A program made the translations under genes and the position numbers. The notes under the pieces were generated by a model that was not told where the DNA came from, ran no database searches, and saw nothing but the letters and a program-made list of their open reading frames with translations. Positions 49,538 through 58,035 of a stretch of 64,000 nucleotides of DNA are shown piece by piece. Numbering within the stretch: position 1 is the first letter of the stretch; each line of letters opens with the position of its first letter. Origin of the DNA: JBHJGP01 sp050331695 (GTDB lineage Bacteria; Pseudomonadota; Alphaproteobacteria; Geminicoccales; Geminicoccaceae); contig JBHJGP010000020.1 of assembly GCA_050331695.1 (NCBI GenBank), positions 29,667-93,666 on the forward strand, written 5' to 3'.

Positions 49538-50373
49538 CCGGCGAGCGCCTGCTCGATGTTGAGGACCTGTCCGTAACCTTCCGAACGCCAAAAGGGCCGG
49601 TCGAAGCGGTCCGAGGTGTGAGCTTCACGCTGGGCCGCGAAAAACTGGGGATCGTCGGCGAAAGCGGTTCAGGCAAATCCCAGACCGGCCGCTCCATTCT
49701 GGGGCTCACGGCCGGCAATGGCTGGGTCTCGGCGAAGCGCTTTCAGTTCGACGGCATCGACCTTCTGAGCGCGGATAGGAAGACGCTACGGGCGATCCGG
49801 GGAAATCGGATCTCGATGATCCTCCAGGACCCGAAGTACAGTCTCAATCCGGTCATGCCCGTCGGCCGGCAAATCGCCGAAGCATTTCTCGTTCATCACC
49901 AGGCTTCGAAAAGCGATGCCAAGCGCCGGGCGCTCGAGATGCTTGCGGCCGTTCGTATCCCCGATCCGGAGCGGGTCTACGGGGCTTATCCTCAGGAGCT
50001 TTCGGGTGGTATGGGCCAGCGGGGGATGATCGCCATGATGATGATCCCAGAGCCCGACATCGTCATTGCCGACGAGCCGACGTCAGCGCTCGACGTCACC
50101 GTGTCTCTTCAGGTTCTGGCGATCCTGGACAAGATGGTGACCCGGCGGAACACCAGTCTGATCTTAATCAGCCACGATCTCGATCTGGTTGCCTCGTTCT
50201 GCGACCGGGTGCTGGTGATGTATGCCGGACGCATCGTCGAAAGTTGCCTGGCGTCGGAACTCTCCCACGCCCAGCATCCCTATACGCGGGGTCTCCTTTC
50301 CTGCCTGCCCCAGATCGAGGAGCCGCGCGCCGAGCTCGCGACCTTGGTCCGCGACGCTAGCTGGGCCGAATGA
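49534..50373 (+). CDS. Peptide-type ABC ATPase, DppD-like
   Basis: A 279-residue ATPase. Walker A is GESGSGKSQTGRSILGL, the Q-loop ISMILQDPKYSLNPVMPVG, and the signature ELSGGMGQRGMIAMM. Walker B is IVIADEPTSALDVT and the H-loop LISHDLDLVASF. The signature carries GMGQR where GMRQR is the common form. The C-terminus has the oligopeptide-type HPYTRGLLSCLP. It overlaps the genes on both sides by four bases. Confidence 0.92.
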   Translation: MTGERLLDVEDLSVTFRTPKGPVEAVRGVSFTLGREKLGIVGESGSGKSQTGRSILGLTAGNGWVSAKRFQFDGIDLLSADRKTLRAIRGNRISMILQDPKYSLNPVMPVGRQIAEAFLVHHQASKSDAKRRALEMLAAVRIPDPERVYGAYPQELSGGMGQRGMIAMMMIPEPDIVIADEPTSALDVTVSLQVLAILDKMVTRRNTSLILISHDLDLVASFCDRVLVMYAGRIVESCLASELSHAQHPYTRGLLSCLPQIEEPRAELATLVRDASWAE

Positions 50374-51146
50374 TCGAGCTGGACGGTCTCGATGTCCGTT
50401 TCGGCCGTGGCGATCAGGCGGTTCACGCGGTCAAGGGCGTCACGTTTCAGGTGCCTGGCGGCGGTAGCTTCGGGCTTGTGGGCGAGTCCGGCTCCGGCAA
50501 ATCGACCGTGCTCCGAGCCATCGCCGGCCTGATCAAGGATTGGACGGGTCAGATCACCATCGCCGGTGAAAAACAGGGTCCGAAGCGAACGAAGACATTC
50601 CGACGACAGGTGCAGATGGTCTTTCAAGACCCGTTCGGCTCGCTTCATCCGAGGCAGACGGTCGATCAGATCCTGAAGGAGCCTCTCGAAATCCACAACA
50701 TCCGCGGGCGGGATGAGCGGGTGATCCGAGCTCTCACCGAAGTCGGCCTGGATCGAAACCATCGTTTCCGATTTCCGCACCAGCTTTCGGGCGGCCAGCG
50801 TCAGCGGGTGGCGATCGCCCGGGCGCTGATCATCGAGCCCCGGGTGATCCTCCTTGACGAGCCGCCCTCGGCGCTGGACGTTTCGATCCAGGCGGAGGTC
50901 TTGAACCTGCTCAGCCGGTTGCGGCGCCAGCGCGATTTAACCTTCATCCTCGTCAGCCACAATCTGGCGGTTGTGAGCCACATCTGTGAGGAGATTGCGG
51001 TCATGAGGGGGGGTGAGATCGTCGAAATCCTGCCGGTGTCCCGGCTTCGCGAGCAAACACCCGACCATCCCTACACGAGGCAGCTTTTTCGTGCGGCTCA
51101 CGGCTACGACCCGGACCTGGTGCGCGATCTGGTCGACGATCTTTGA
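50370..51146 (+). CDS. Peptide-type ABC ATPase, DppF-like
   Basis: A 258-residue ATPase. Walker A is GESGSGKSTVLRAIAGL, the Q-loop QMVFQDPFGSLHPRQTVDQI, the signature QLSGGQRQRVAIARAL, Walker B ILLDEPPSALDVSIQ and the H-loop LVSHNLAVVSHI. It ends with the oligopeptide motif HPYTRQLFRA. Walker B reads DEPPSALD where DEPTSALD is usual, a mild change. It completes an ABCDF-type importer. Its stop overlaps the TTG start of the acetyltransferase. Confidence 0.92.
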   Translation: MIELDGLDVRFGRGDQAVHAVKGVTFQVPGGGSFGLVGESGSGKSTVLRAIAGLIKDWTGQITIAGEKQGPKRTKTFRRQVQMVFQDPFGSLHPRQTVDQILKEPLEIHNIRGRDERVIRALTEVGLDRNHRFRFPHQLSGGQRQRVAIARALIIEPRVILLDEPPSALDVSIQAEVLNLLSRLRRQRDLTFILVSHNLAVVSHICEEIAVMRGGEIVEILPVSRLREQTPDHPYTRQLFRAAHGYDPDLVRDLVDDL

Positions 51147-51616
51147 GCGGGTTCCTTATTCGCCCCGCCCGCACAGAGGAAGCTGACGAGCTGACGAATC
51201 TGTCGATGCGTTCGAAGGCTCACTGGGGTTATGACGAGACCTTCATGGCCCTTTGCTATCCGGTCTTGCGTGTGCGCGCATCCGAGATCGAAACCGGTCT
51301 CTGGCGCGTGGCCGTCGATGATCGCGGCCGACTGCTGGGCGTCGTCGCCCTTAAGCCAACCGAAGAGCCCGGCACCTTCGATCTTCGCGCCATATTCGTC
51401 GAACCGGACGCCATGGGCCGGGGAGTAGGCCAAGCGCTTTTTTGCGCCGCCGAAGACATGCTTCGATCAGTCAAGGGCACGACGCTGACGATCCTCTCAG
51501 ATCCGGGTGCCTGCGCCTTCTATCAGCGGATGGGGGCCGTCATCGTCGGTGAGGCGCCATCCGACGCCATTTCCGGGCGAACCCTGCCGGTTCTCCATTT
51601 CACGCCGTCTTCGTGA
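51143..51616 (+). CDS. GNAT family N-acetyltransferase
   Basis: A 157-residue protein. IRPARTEEADELTNLSMRSKAHWGY is the N-terminal start of the fold. FVEPDAMGRGVGQALFCAAED is motif A, with the acetyl-CoA-binding R-x-x-G-x-G pattern. LTILSDPGACAFYQRMGA is motif B. The TTG start overlaps the ATPase stop, so it belongs to the sigma-54-controlled operon. It may acetylate the imported amine or peptide, as acetyltransferases do in opine and toxin-degradation operons; this is inference. The last 17 bases overlap the convergent glycosyltransferase gene. Confidence 0.87.
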   Translation: MSGFLIRPARTEEADELTNLSMRSKAHWGYDETFMALCYPVLRVRASEIETGLWRVAVDDRGRLLGVVALKPTEEPGTFDLRAIFVEPDAMGRGVGQALFCAAEDMLRSVKGTTLTILSDPGACAFYQRMGAVIVGEAPSDAISGRTLPVLHFTPSS

Positions 51617-52880
51617 TCAACCGATTGTAAACATCGATCAGCCGGTCGGCCTGCGAGGACCAGGAGAAATGTTCAGCCATCGCCGTGCGCCCGTTTTGGG
51701 CGAACCGCCAGGCCTCGTCGGGTCGGCTGTGGAGGCGCAGGGCGGCGCTTGCGACCTCGTCCAGCGATCGCGGATCCACGACAAGCCCCACCTCGTGGGT
51801 TTCGATCAACGCGCGCCAGGTCGGGAAATTGGATGAGATGATCGGCAAACCCGCCGCCATGTATTCGAAAAACTTGGTCAGCTCCTTCTCGCGATAGAAA
51901 TCGCTCGGGGGGAACACGGCCAAAGCGCCGGTCCACTGCTGGCTCAGGGCGTGGATGATCCGCTCATGGGGAACGTGGAAACCCACGCCTTCGATGGTGA
52001 GGCTCGCCGCATTCGGAGCGTCATTGGCCCGGTGCACCGTGGTTTCGCCGTCCTCATCGACGAGATTGATCGCGGTATCGCCGCTCCGCGCCTCCATTTG
52101 CTCCAAGAGCTCTGGATAGCACCGCCCGACCATGACCAGTTCGATACCCGGCACCCGGGTGGTGAGCTCAGCGAGAATCAACGCGCCGCGGCTTTCGGTG
52201 ATACTGCCGGCGTAGAGGAAACGGGGTCGCGCCTGGGGTTCGGTAGTTCGAGGGATCGCTGCCAGCCCGTCGGCCAGATCCTGGCGCATGTGGTTGAGGA
52301 CGTGGACCGCGCCCTTGAGACGTCGCTCATAATAGCGCTCGGCGATCACGATGGTGAAGGTCCGCCGGGCAATGTTTTCGAACAGGCTGTAGATCCGCGC
52401 CGCAGACCAGGCGATCGGCTTCGGCAGGTAGTCGACCGCGGCGATGCCGGTGACGTAGTCTTCATGGACATCATAGACCACGGGCTTGCCCATGAGCCGC
52501 AGCACCAGCGCCCAGGGCACCATTTCCGGGTCATGGATGTGATAGACGTCGCCTTTTTCCGCGACGCCTCGGCGGAGCACGCGTGTCGTCGTCACGAACA
52601 TCCTGACCAGGCGGTTGCCCGGCTTCGGCACGGCGCGGATCTGGATGCCTTGAAAGACCTCGTCGGCCGGATGGGGCGCTACGAGCACGACCTCGAAGCC
52701 GGCCGCGGCCAGGGACCGGCATTCTTTATGGAAGATCCGATTGTCGTCGGCGACGTGAACCGAGGTGAGATGAACGGCTTTGGCCGGCCGGACCGCGCGA
52801 GCTTGGGGCGAAACCGGACGCCCTTCTGGATGATCCGGTAGAACCTCTTCAGCCCTTGGGGCGGCAACTCCGTGACTCAA
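51600..52880 (-). CDS. Family 4-like glycosyltransferase
   Basis: A 426-residue GT-B protein. KAVHLTSVHVADDNRIFHKECRSL is the N-terminal Rossmann start. VYHIHDPEMVPWALVL and VVYDVHEDY follow. The donor-binding domain has PRFLYAGSITESRGALIL and the E-x7-E region REKELTKFFEYMAAGLPIIS. The fold transfers a sugar from a nucleotide donor to a glycan, lipid or small acceptor. No other polysaccharide genes flank it. The TTG start has a GGAG site seven bases upstream. It is divergent from the DUF3291 gene. Confidence 0.85.
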   Translation of the reverse strand: MSHGVAAPRAEEVLPDHPEGRPVSPQARAVRPAKAVHLTSVHVADDNRIFHKECRSLAAAGFEVVLVAPHPADEVFQGIQIRAVPKPGNRLVRMFVTTTRVLRRGVAEKGDVYHIHDPEMVPWALVLRLMGKPVVYDVHEDYVTGIAAVDYLPKPIAWSAARIYSLFENIARRTFTIVIAERYYERRLKGAVHVLNHMRQDLADGLAAIPRTTEPQARPRFLYAGSITESRGALILAELTTRVPGIELVMVGRCYPELLEQMEARSGDTAINLVDEDGETTVHRANDAPNAASLTIEGVGFHVPHERIIHALSQQWTGALAVFPPSDFYREKELTKFFEYMAAGLPIISSNFPTWRALIETHEVGLVVDPRSLDEVASAALRLHSRPDEAWRFAQNGRTAMAEHFSWSSQADRLIDVYNRLITKTA

Positions 52881-53079
52881 GCTGGGACTCCATCAACCTT
52901 CAAGACAACATCGGCATCTATAACCCAACCGAGGAGCGGCTCTACCACAGCGTTGGCGCCCATGGTGTGATCGCCGTCGGCGGGCTTGGGTCCTATTGCA
53001 GCGACGTCAGCTATCTATCATCAGTCCGTCGCCAGCGGTAGAAAGCTGCGAAGAGGACACACCAAGGGACCGAGGGCTC

Positions 53080-53583
53080 ATGAACGAATGGCAACTGGCC
53101 CAAATGAATGTGGGCACCGCGCGTTATGATTTGGACGATCCGCGGATGATGGGCTTCATGAACCGGCTCGACGACATCAACGCGCTCGCCGAACGGAGCT
53201 CCGGCTTCGTCTGGCGTCTGCAGAGCGAAGCCGGCAATGCCACCGACATCAAGGTCGACGAAAACCCCCGGTTCATCGTCAACATGTCCGTTTGGCGGGA
53301 CGTCGAAAGCCTGTTCGCCTTCGCCTATAAATCCGAGCACAGAAGCGTCATGATCCTGCGGCGACACTGGTTCGAGCGGCCGGTCGGCGCCTATCAGGTT
53401 CTGTGGTGGATCGAGGCCGGAACCCTGCCATCCGTGAACGAGGGTCTTCGCCGCCTGGCACAGTTGCGGGACGGTGGCCCAAGCGATCTGGCATTCACCT
53501 TCCGGCAAAGCTTCCCGCCGCCGTCGACCGCGGGCGATCCGACCGACCTGGAACCCGAACCCTACTGCGTGGGATGGAGCTGA
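53080..53583 (+). CDS. DUF3291 domain protein
   Basis: A 167-residue protein typical of DUF3291. LAQMNVGTARYDLDDPRMMGFMNRL is the family start. Then come RSSGFVWRLQSEAGNATDI, IVNMSVWRDVESLFAFAYKSEH and ILRRHWFERP. The family has a dimeric alpha-beta barrel-like look with no known role. The ATG at 53080 is preferred because GAGG precedes it and similarity starts there. It is convergent with the flavodoxin-fold gene. Confidence 0.88.
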   Translation: MNEWQLAQMNVGTARYDLDDPRMMGFMNRLDDINALAERSSGFVWRLQSEAGNATDIKVDENPRFIVNMSVWRDVESLFAFAYKSEHRSVMILRRHWFERPVGAYQVLWWIEAGTLPSVNEGLRRLAQLRDGGPSDLAFTFRQSFPPPSTAGDPTDLEPEPYCVGWS

Positions 53584-53590
53584 TCGCGTC

Positions 53591-54052
53591 CTAGAAGATC
53601 CCGGCGTCCAGGCCGGCGGCCATCATCATGCCCAACTCCCGCACCTGCTCGACGAAGTTGGGGTCGAAGGCGCCCCGGCAAACCACGGGCTCGGCCACCG
53701 CCTTCCATTTCAGGCCGGTGACGATGGTCTCTACGGCGCGCTTCGTTCCTGTCCCATCGTGGCCGGCACGGATGTAGAGGCCGTAGGCGAGACCCTGGGT
53801 GTGTTCCAGACAGGGATAGTAAACGCGGTCGAAAAAATCCTTCAGCGCGCCGCTCATATAGCCGAGATTTTCGGTCGTGCCCAACAGGATCGCGTCCGCC
53901 GCCAGCACGTGATCGGGCCCGGCGTCGAACGGACTGAGCTCAATCACGTTGATGGTTTCGGGGTCGACCTCGCCAGCACCTGCCGTGGCGGCTTCGCGCA
54001 GAGCGAGCGTGTTGGGTGACGGTGCGTGGGCAACGATGAGCAGGGATCTCAT
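53591..54052 (-). CDS. Flavodoxin-fold NAD(P)H-dependent oxidoreductase
   Basis: A 153-residue flavodoxin-like protein. SLLIVAHAPSPNTLALREA is the FMN phosphate-binding loop. AILLGTTENLGYMSGALKDFFDRVYYPC is the second FMN loop of NAD(P)H-dependent FMN reductases. GTKRAVETIVTGLKWKAVA follows. It probably reduces flavin or a quinone; the electron acceptor is unknown. It ends seven bases from the DUF3291 gene on the opposite strand and has no other partners. Confidence 0.82.
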   Translation of the reverse strand: MRSLLIVAHAPSPNTLALREAATAGAGEVDPETINVIELSPFDAGPDHVLAADAILLGTTENLGYMSGALKDFFDRVYYPCLEHTQGLAYGLYIRAGHDGTGTKRAVETIVTGLKWKAVAEPVVCRGAFDPNFVEQVRELGMMMAAGLDAGIF

Positions 54053-54110
54053 GGTTTGAAAAAGACCACGAGACCTGTCCCGCCGGCAAGGCCGGTCGAT
54101 GCCCGCAGCG

Positions 54111-55157
54111 CTAGGGGCTCGCGGCTAGCTCTCGGTACAGGTCCAGGGCCCGTTCTCCCGCCTCGTCCGCGGAGAACCGGGATTTGACGGTGCGCCTCGC
54201 GTCGACGACCATCCGCCGGCGTCTGTCGCTGTCCTTCAATAGATCGATCACCGCGCCCGCCAATCCGGAAGGGTCGTCCGCATCGACCAGAACGCCATTT
54301 CGTTGGTTCCGGATGATCTCTTGGGTGCCGGGCGTTCTATGGGCGACAACCGGAACGCCGGCGACCATCGCCTGGACCAGGGGCGTCAACGACACGGTTC
54401 TCGATGCCGGGAGAACGAACACATCCAGCGCGGCGAGTGCGGTTGTCCGATCGATCGGTGCCGGTTCGATTGTGACCGCGTCGCCAATATCGAGATCCTC
54501 GGCCTGGTCTTCCAACCGTTCCAGCAGAGGACCGCTGCCGATGAGCAAAAGACGAGCCAGGGGTGCCACGTGCCTGAGGGTCGCCATCATGGCAATGAGA
54601 CGATCGAGACCCTGGCCGGCGTTCAGGGGAGCGATCGTGCCGACGACCGGGCTCGCATAGCCTCTGAGCATTAGGATCGTTCGGGGATTGGCCCGGCGCG
54701 GGTCCAAGCCGCTCATCTCGACACCGCTCGATACGGTCCGGATACGCTTCGAAGTGGTCCGCATCCAGCCAAACGGCTGACGCCATGGCTTGTCGGTCAA
54801 GGGCGTGTTGACGATCATGGAACAGCTACGGTCGACGATGAAAAGGCCGGTGGCCCGAGCAATCGGACCGTGTGCATGGACGATGTCCGGGGCCAGCGAT
54901 CTGAGTCGGCGGCCCAGATGCCAGGGACTGTAGCAAAAAGGGGGCGTGAGCGGTTCGATCCGGGTGACATCAAGCCCGGCTAGCCGGCTGGAAAGCTCCG
55001 AATCGAAGCGCGGGCCTAGAGGCATGAGCGACGCTTCGGTCTCAGGGCACGACTGTTCCAGAAAATGGAGCAATCGCAGCTGCGCCTCGCCGATGCGCAG
55101 ATCTCGGATCAGATGCACGACGCGGATCTTGCGCCCGGCGTTCCCGATGACAGCCAT
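54111..55157 (-). CDS. Family 4 glycosyltransferase
   Basis: A 348-residue GT-B protein. RKIRVVHLIRDLRIGEAQLRLLHFLE is the typical N-terminal start of GT4 enzymes, read in two parts. APDIVHAHGPIARATGLFIV and VGTIAPLNAGQGLDRLIAMM follow. The donor site has DVFVLPASRTVSLTPLVQAM. The last piece replaces the common E-x7-E region (usually EGFGLxxLEA-like) with SLTPLVQA, so catalytic detail is uncertain. The ATG at 55157 is used; a TTG six codons upstream is possible. It is isolated from other glycan genes. Confidence 0.8.
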   Translation of the reverse strand: MAVIGNAGRKIRVVHLIRDLRIGEAQLRLLHFLEQSCPETEASLMPLGPRFDSELSSRLAGLDVTRIEPLTPPFCYSPWHLGRRLRSLAPDIVHAHGPIARATGLFIVDRSCSMIVNTPLTDKPWRQPFGWMRTTSKRIRTVSSGVEMSGLDPRRANPRTILMLRGYASPVVGTIAPLNAGQGLDRLIAMMATLRHVAPLARLLLIGSGPLLERLEDQAEDLDIGDAVTIEPAPIDRTTALAALDVFVLPASRTVSLTPLVQAMVAGVPVVAHRTPGTQEIIRNQRNGVLVDADDPSGLAGAVIDLLKDSDRRRRMVVDARRTVKSRFSADEAGERALDLYRELAASP

Positions 55158-55225
55158 GGATCGACGGTAAGCCAAAGTGGGCCTGATGCGAAAAAGATCG
55201 CGCGAAAGTTATATTCTCGTGCGCG

Positions 55226-56134
55226 TCATTCCCGGGCAGCGAATATCTCGGCTTCGGGCAGGCGGTGGATTCGAAAGCAGGCCGTCAGCGTATTGGCGAG
55301 CAGGCAAGCGATGGTCATCGGCCCGACGCCACCCGGCACCGGTGTGATGGCGCCCGCCACTTCCAGAGCCTCATCGAAGGCGACGTCCCCGACCAGACGC
55401 GTCTTCGCCTCACCTTCTCCTGTCTCGAACACGCGGTTGATGCCGACATCAATTACCGTGGCGCCGGAATTGATCCAACCGCCGCGAACCAGTGATGGCT
55501 TGCCCACGGCGGCGACGAGAATGTCCGCGCCACGGCAGACCGCTGGCAAATCGCCGGTTCTGGAATGGGCGATCGTCACGGTGCAATTGGTGCTCAGCAG
55601 GAGGTGGGCCATCGGTTTGCCGACGATGTTCGAGCGCCCGAGTACCACCGCCGAAAGCCCGTCCAATGCACCCAAATGATGGCGCAACAGCATCAGACAA
55701 CCGAGGGGCGTGCAGGGAACCATGGCGCTTTGGCCGGTGGCGAGGCGCCCGACATTGGAGATGTGAAAGCCGTCCACATCCTTGGATGGGTCGATGGCGT
55801 TGATGACGATGTGGCTGTCCAGATGCGCCGGCAGCGGTAGCTGCACCAGGATCCCATGAACGGAAGGGTCGTGGTTCAACCGGTCGATCAGCGAAAGCAG
55901 TTCGGTCTCGCTGACCTCGGCCGACAGCCTATGCTCGAAGGAAGCCATACCGCTCCCGCGGGTCTGTTTGCCCTTATTGCGGACATAGACCTCGGAGGCT
56001 GGATCCTCACCGACGAGAACGACCGCCAGACCCGGGGTGATGCCATGGTCGGCCTTAAGCCGAGCGACATGCCTCGCGACCTGCTCCCGCACTGCCGCCG
56101 CATAGGCCTTGCCGTCGATGATTTTAGCCGACAT
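55226..56134 (-). CDS. folD: Bifunctional methylene-THF dehydrogenase/methenyl-THF cyclohydrolase
   Basis: A 302-residue enzyme. YVRNKGKQTRGSGM carries the catalytic Tyr-x3-Lys, and VHGILVQLPLPAHLD follows. KDVDGFHISNVGRL, CTPLGCLMLL, VLGRSNIVGKPMAHLLL (NADP site) and TPVPGGVGPMTIACLL are typical. It converts methylene-tetrahydrofolate to formyl-tetrahydrofolate with NADP. It lies 16 bases after fhs on the same strand. Together they are divergent from the sarcosine oxidase genes, whose reaction makes methylene-tetrahydrofolate. Confidence 0.95.
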   Translation of the reverse strand: MSAKIIDGKAYAAAVREQVARHVARLKADHGITPGLAVVLVGEDPASEVYVRNKGKQTRGSGMASFEHRLSAEVSETELLSLIDRLNHDPSVHGILVQLPLPAHLDSHIVINAIDPSKDVDGFHISNVGRLATGQSAMVPCTPLGCLMLLRHHLGALDGLSAVVLGRSNIVGKPMAHLLLSTNCTVTIAHSRTGDLPAVCRGADILVAAVGKPSLVRGGWINSGATVIDVGINRVFETGEGEAKTRLVGDVAFDEALEVAGAITPVPGGVGPMTIACLLANTLTACFRIHRLPEAEIFAARE

Positions 56135-56150
56135 GGACGTTCGACCGTTC

Positions 56151-57827
56151 TTAGAAGAGGCCCTGGACGAGCCCATTGTCGTCGAGATGGATGGCTTCCG
56201 CCGAGGGCACCTTGGGCAGACCCGGCATGGTCATGATCTCGCCGCAGATCGCGACGACGAAACCGGCGCCGGCGCTGAGCCGCACCTCGCGAACCGGCAA
56301 GGCGTGACCGGTCGGCGCGCCCCGGAGGTTGGCATCGGTCGAGAACGAATATTGGGTCTTGGCCATGCAGATCGGCAGATGGCCGAAACCCTGGCTTTCC
56401 CACTGGCGAAGCTGATCACGGACCGATTTGTCGGCCAGCACCTCGCCCGCCCGGTAGATCTTGGTGGCGACGGTTTCAATCTTCTCGAAAAGACCCATCT
56501 CGTCCGGATAAAGCGGCGCGAACCGAGCCTCGGCGGCATCGGCGACGGCGACCACACGCCCGGCCAGTTCTTCGGTCCCCTCCGATCCCTTGGCCCAGTG
56601 CCGGCACAGAATTGCTTCGGCGCCGCGATCCGCGACAAAGGTTTTGACGGCTTCGATCTCGGCATCTGTGTCGGTGGCGAAATGATTGATTGCGACCACC
56701 ACCGGAACCCCGAAAGAGGTCACGTTTTCGATGTGGCGCGCCAGGTTGGCACAGCCTTCGGAGACCTTTCCGACATTCTCCGTGCCCAGATCCTCCTTGG
56801 CGACGCCGCCGTTCATCTTCAGTGCCCGAATGGTCGCGACGATCACCGCAGCGCTGGGTTTTAGACCGGCCTTGCGGCATTTGATGTCGAAGAACTTCTC
56901 GGCGCCCAGATCCGCGCCGAAGCCGGCCTCCGTCACGACATAATCGGCGAGCTTGAGCGCGGTCCTGGTGGCGATCACCGAATTGCAGCCATGGGCGATG
57001 TTGGCGAAGGGGCCGCCGTGGATGAAGGCAGGGTTGCCTTCCAAGGTCTGCACCAGGTTGGGCTGCATCGCCTGTTGTAGCAACACGGTCATGGCGCCGT
57101 CGGCCTTGATGTCTCGGCAGGTTACAGGTGACCGGTCCCGGCGATAAGCCACGATGATGTCGCCGAGGCGCTGCTGCAAATCCGCGAGATCCGTCGCCAG
57201 GCACAGGATCGCCATGATTTCGGACGCGACCGTGATGTCGAAGCCGGCTTCGCGCGGGAAGCCATTGGCGATGCCGCCGAGCGAAGCCGTGATCTGACGA
57301 AGCGCCCGGTCGTTCATGTCCAGCACCCGGCGGAACACGACCCGCCGCGTGTCGATGGCGCATTCATTGCCCCAATAGACGTGATTGTCGATCATCGCCG
57401 CCAGAAGATTGTGGGCGGAGGTGATGGCGTGGAAGTCGCCGGTGAAATGGAGGTTGATGTCCTCCATCGGCACAACTTGCGCGTAACCACCGCCAGCGGC
57501 CCCGCCCTTCATGCCGAAACAGGGACCCAGCGAAGGCTCGCGCAGGCAGATCGCGGCGTTCTTGCCGATGCGGTTAAGCCCGTCACCCAGGCCGACCGTT
57601 GTGGTGGTCTTGCCCTCACCCGCAGGCGTCGGGTTGATCGCGGTCACGAGAATGAGCTTGCCATCCTCCCGGCCGGCCAGGGATCCGATGAAATCCGCCG
57701 ACACCTTGGCTTTGTCGTGGCCGTAGGGCAGCAGCGCATCGCTCGGGATATCAAGCTTGGCGCCGATCTCCTGAATGGGTCGTTTCGAGGCTCCACGCGC
57801 GATTTCGATATCGGATTTGTGAGTCAT
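56151..57827 (-). CDS. fhs: Formate-tetrahydrofolate ligase
   Basis: A 558-residue enzyme, normal size for the family. PTPAGEGKTTTTVGLGDGLN is the ATP-binding P-loop. LREPSLGPCFGMKGGAAGGG, PMEDINLHFTGDFHAI and EAGFGADLGAEKFFDIKCR follow, and it ends VPSAEAIHLDDNGLVQGLF. It joins formate to tetrahydrofolate with ATP, or runs in reverse to recover ATP from formyl-tetrahydrofolate. It is the first gene of a pair with folD and is divergent from soxB. Confidence 0.96.
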   Translation of the reverse strand: MTHKSDIEIARGASKRPIQEIGAKLDIPSDALLPYGHDKAKVSADFIGSLAGREDGKLILVTAINPTPAGEGKTTTTVGLGDGLNRIGKNAAICLREPSLGPCFGMKGGAAGGGYAQVVPMEDINLHFTGDFHAITSAHNLLAAMIDNHVYWGNECAIDTRRVVFRRVLDMNDRALRQITASLGGIANGFPREAGFDITVASEIMAILCLATDLADLQQRLGDIIVAYRRDRSPVTCRDIKADGAMTVLLQQAMQPNLVQTLEGNPAFIHGGPFANIAHGCNSVIATRTALKLADYVVTEAGFGADLGAEKFFDIKCRKAGLKPSAAVIVATIRALKMNGGVAKEDLGTENVGKVSEGCANLARHIENVTSFGVPVVVAINHFATDTDAEIEAVKTFVADRGAEAILCRHWAKGSEGTEELAGRVVAVADAAEARFAPLYPDEMGLFEKIETVATKIYRAGEVLADKSVRDQLRQWESQGFGHLPICMAKTQYSFSTDANLRGAPTGHALPVREVRLSAGAGFVVAICGEIMTMPGLPKVPSAEAIHLDDNGLVQGLF

Positions 57828-58035
57828 GACGGCGCGTGCATCCTTCGCAACAAGGGTTTGAGGGCCGGCGCGAAGAGTAGGCGCGCGCGGGTCTTTGGAT
57901 TGGGCGCAAACGACATCAGGCTATCGCCGCTGCGGCGTTGGTGCCGTTCGTGGAAGGGTCGCTTGTGCTCGCGATCAACTAAGGTGATCATGAATTTCGT
58001 GCTTTTACCTTCACCGCTGTGCTCCAAAACCGCCG
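57828..58035. promoter_or_regulatory. Shared divergent promoter region of fhs-folD and soxBDAG
   Basis: These 208 bases separate two divergent operons of the same pathway, so both promoters must be here. A short ORF on the minus strand (57824-58027) is not convincing. I see no recognisable riboswitch, no sigma-54 site and no long palindrome. Confidence 0.45.

Noticed and set aside
52856..53041. 61-codon plus-strand ORF before the DUF3291 gene
   Set aside because: It overlaps the start of the glycosyltransferase gene on the other strand and shows no family features.
57824..58027. 67-codon minus-strand ORF in the fhs-sox control region
   Set aside because: It overlaps the fhs start, has no ribosome site, and occupies the only place where the two divergent promoters can be.
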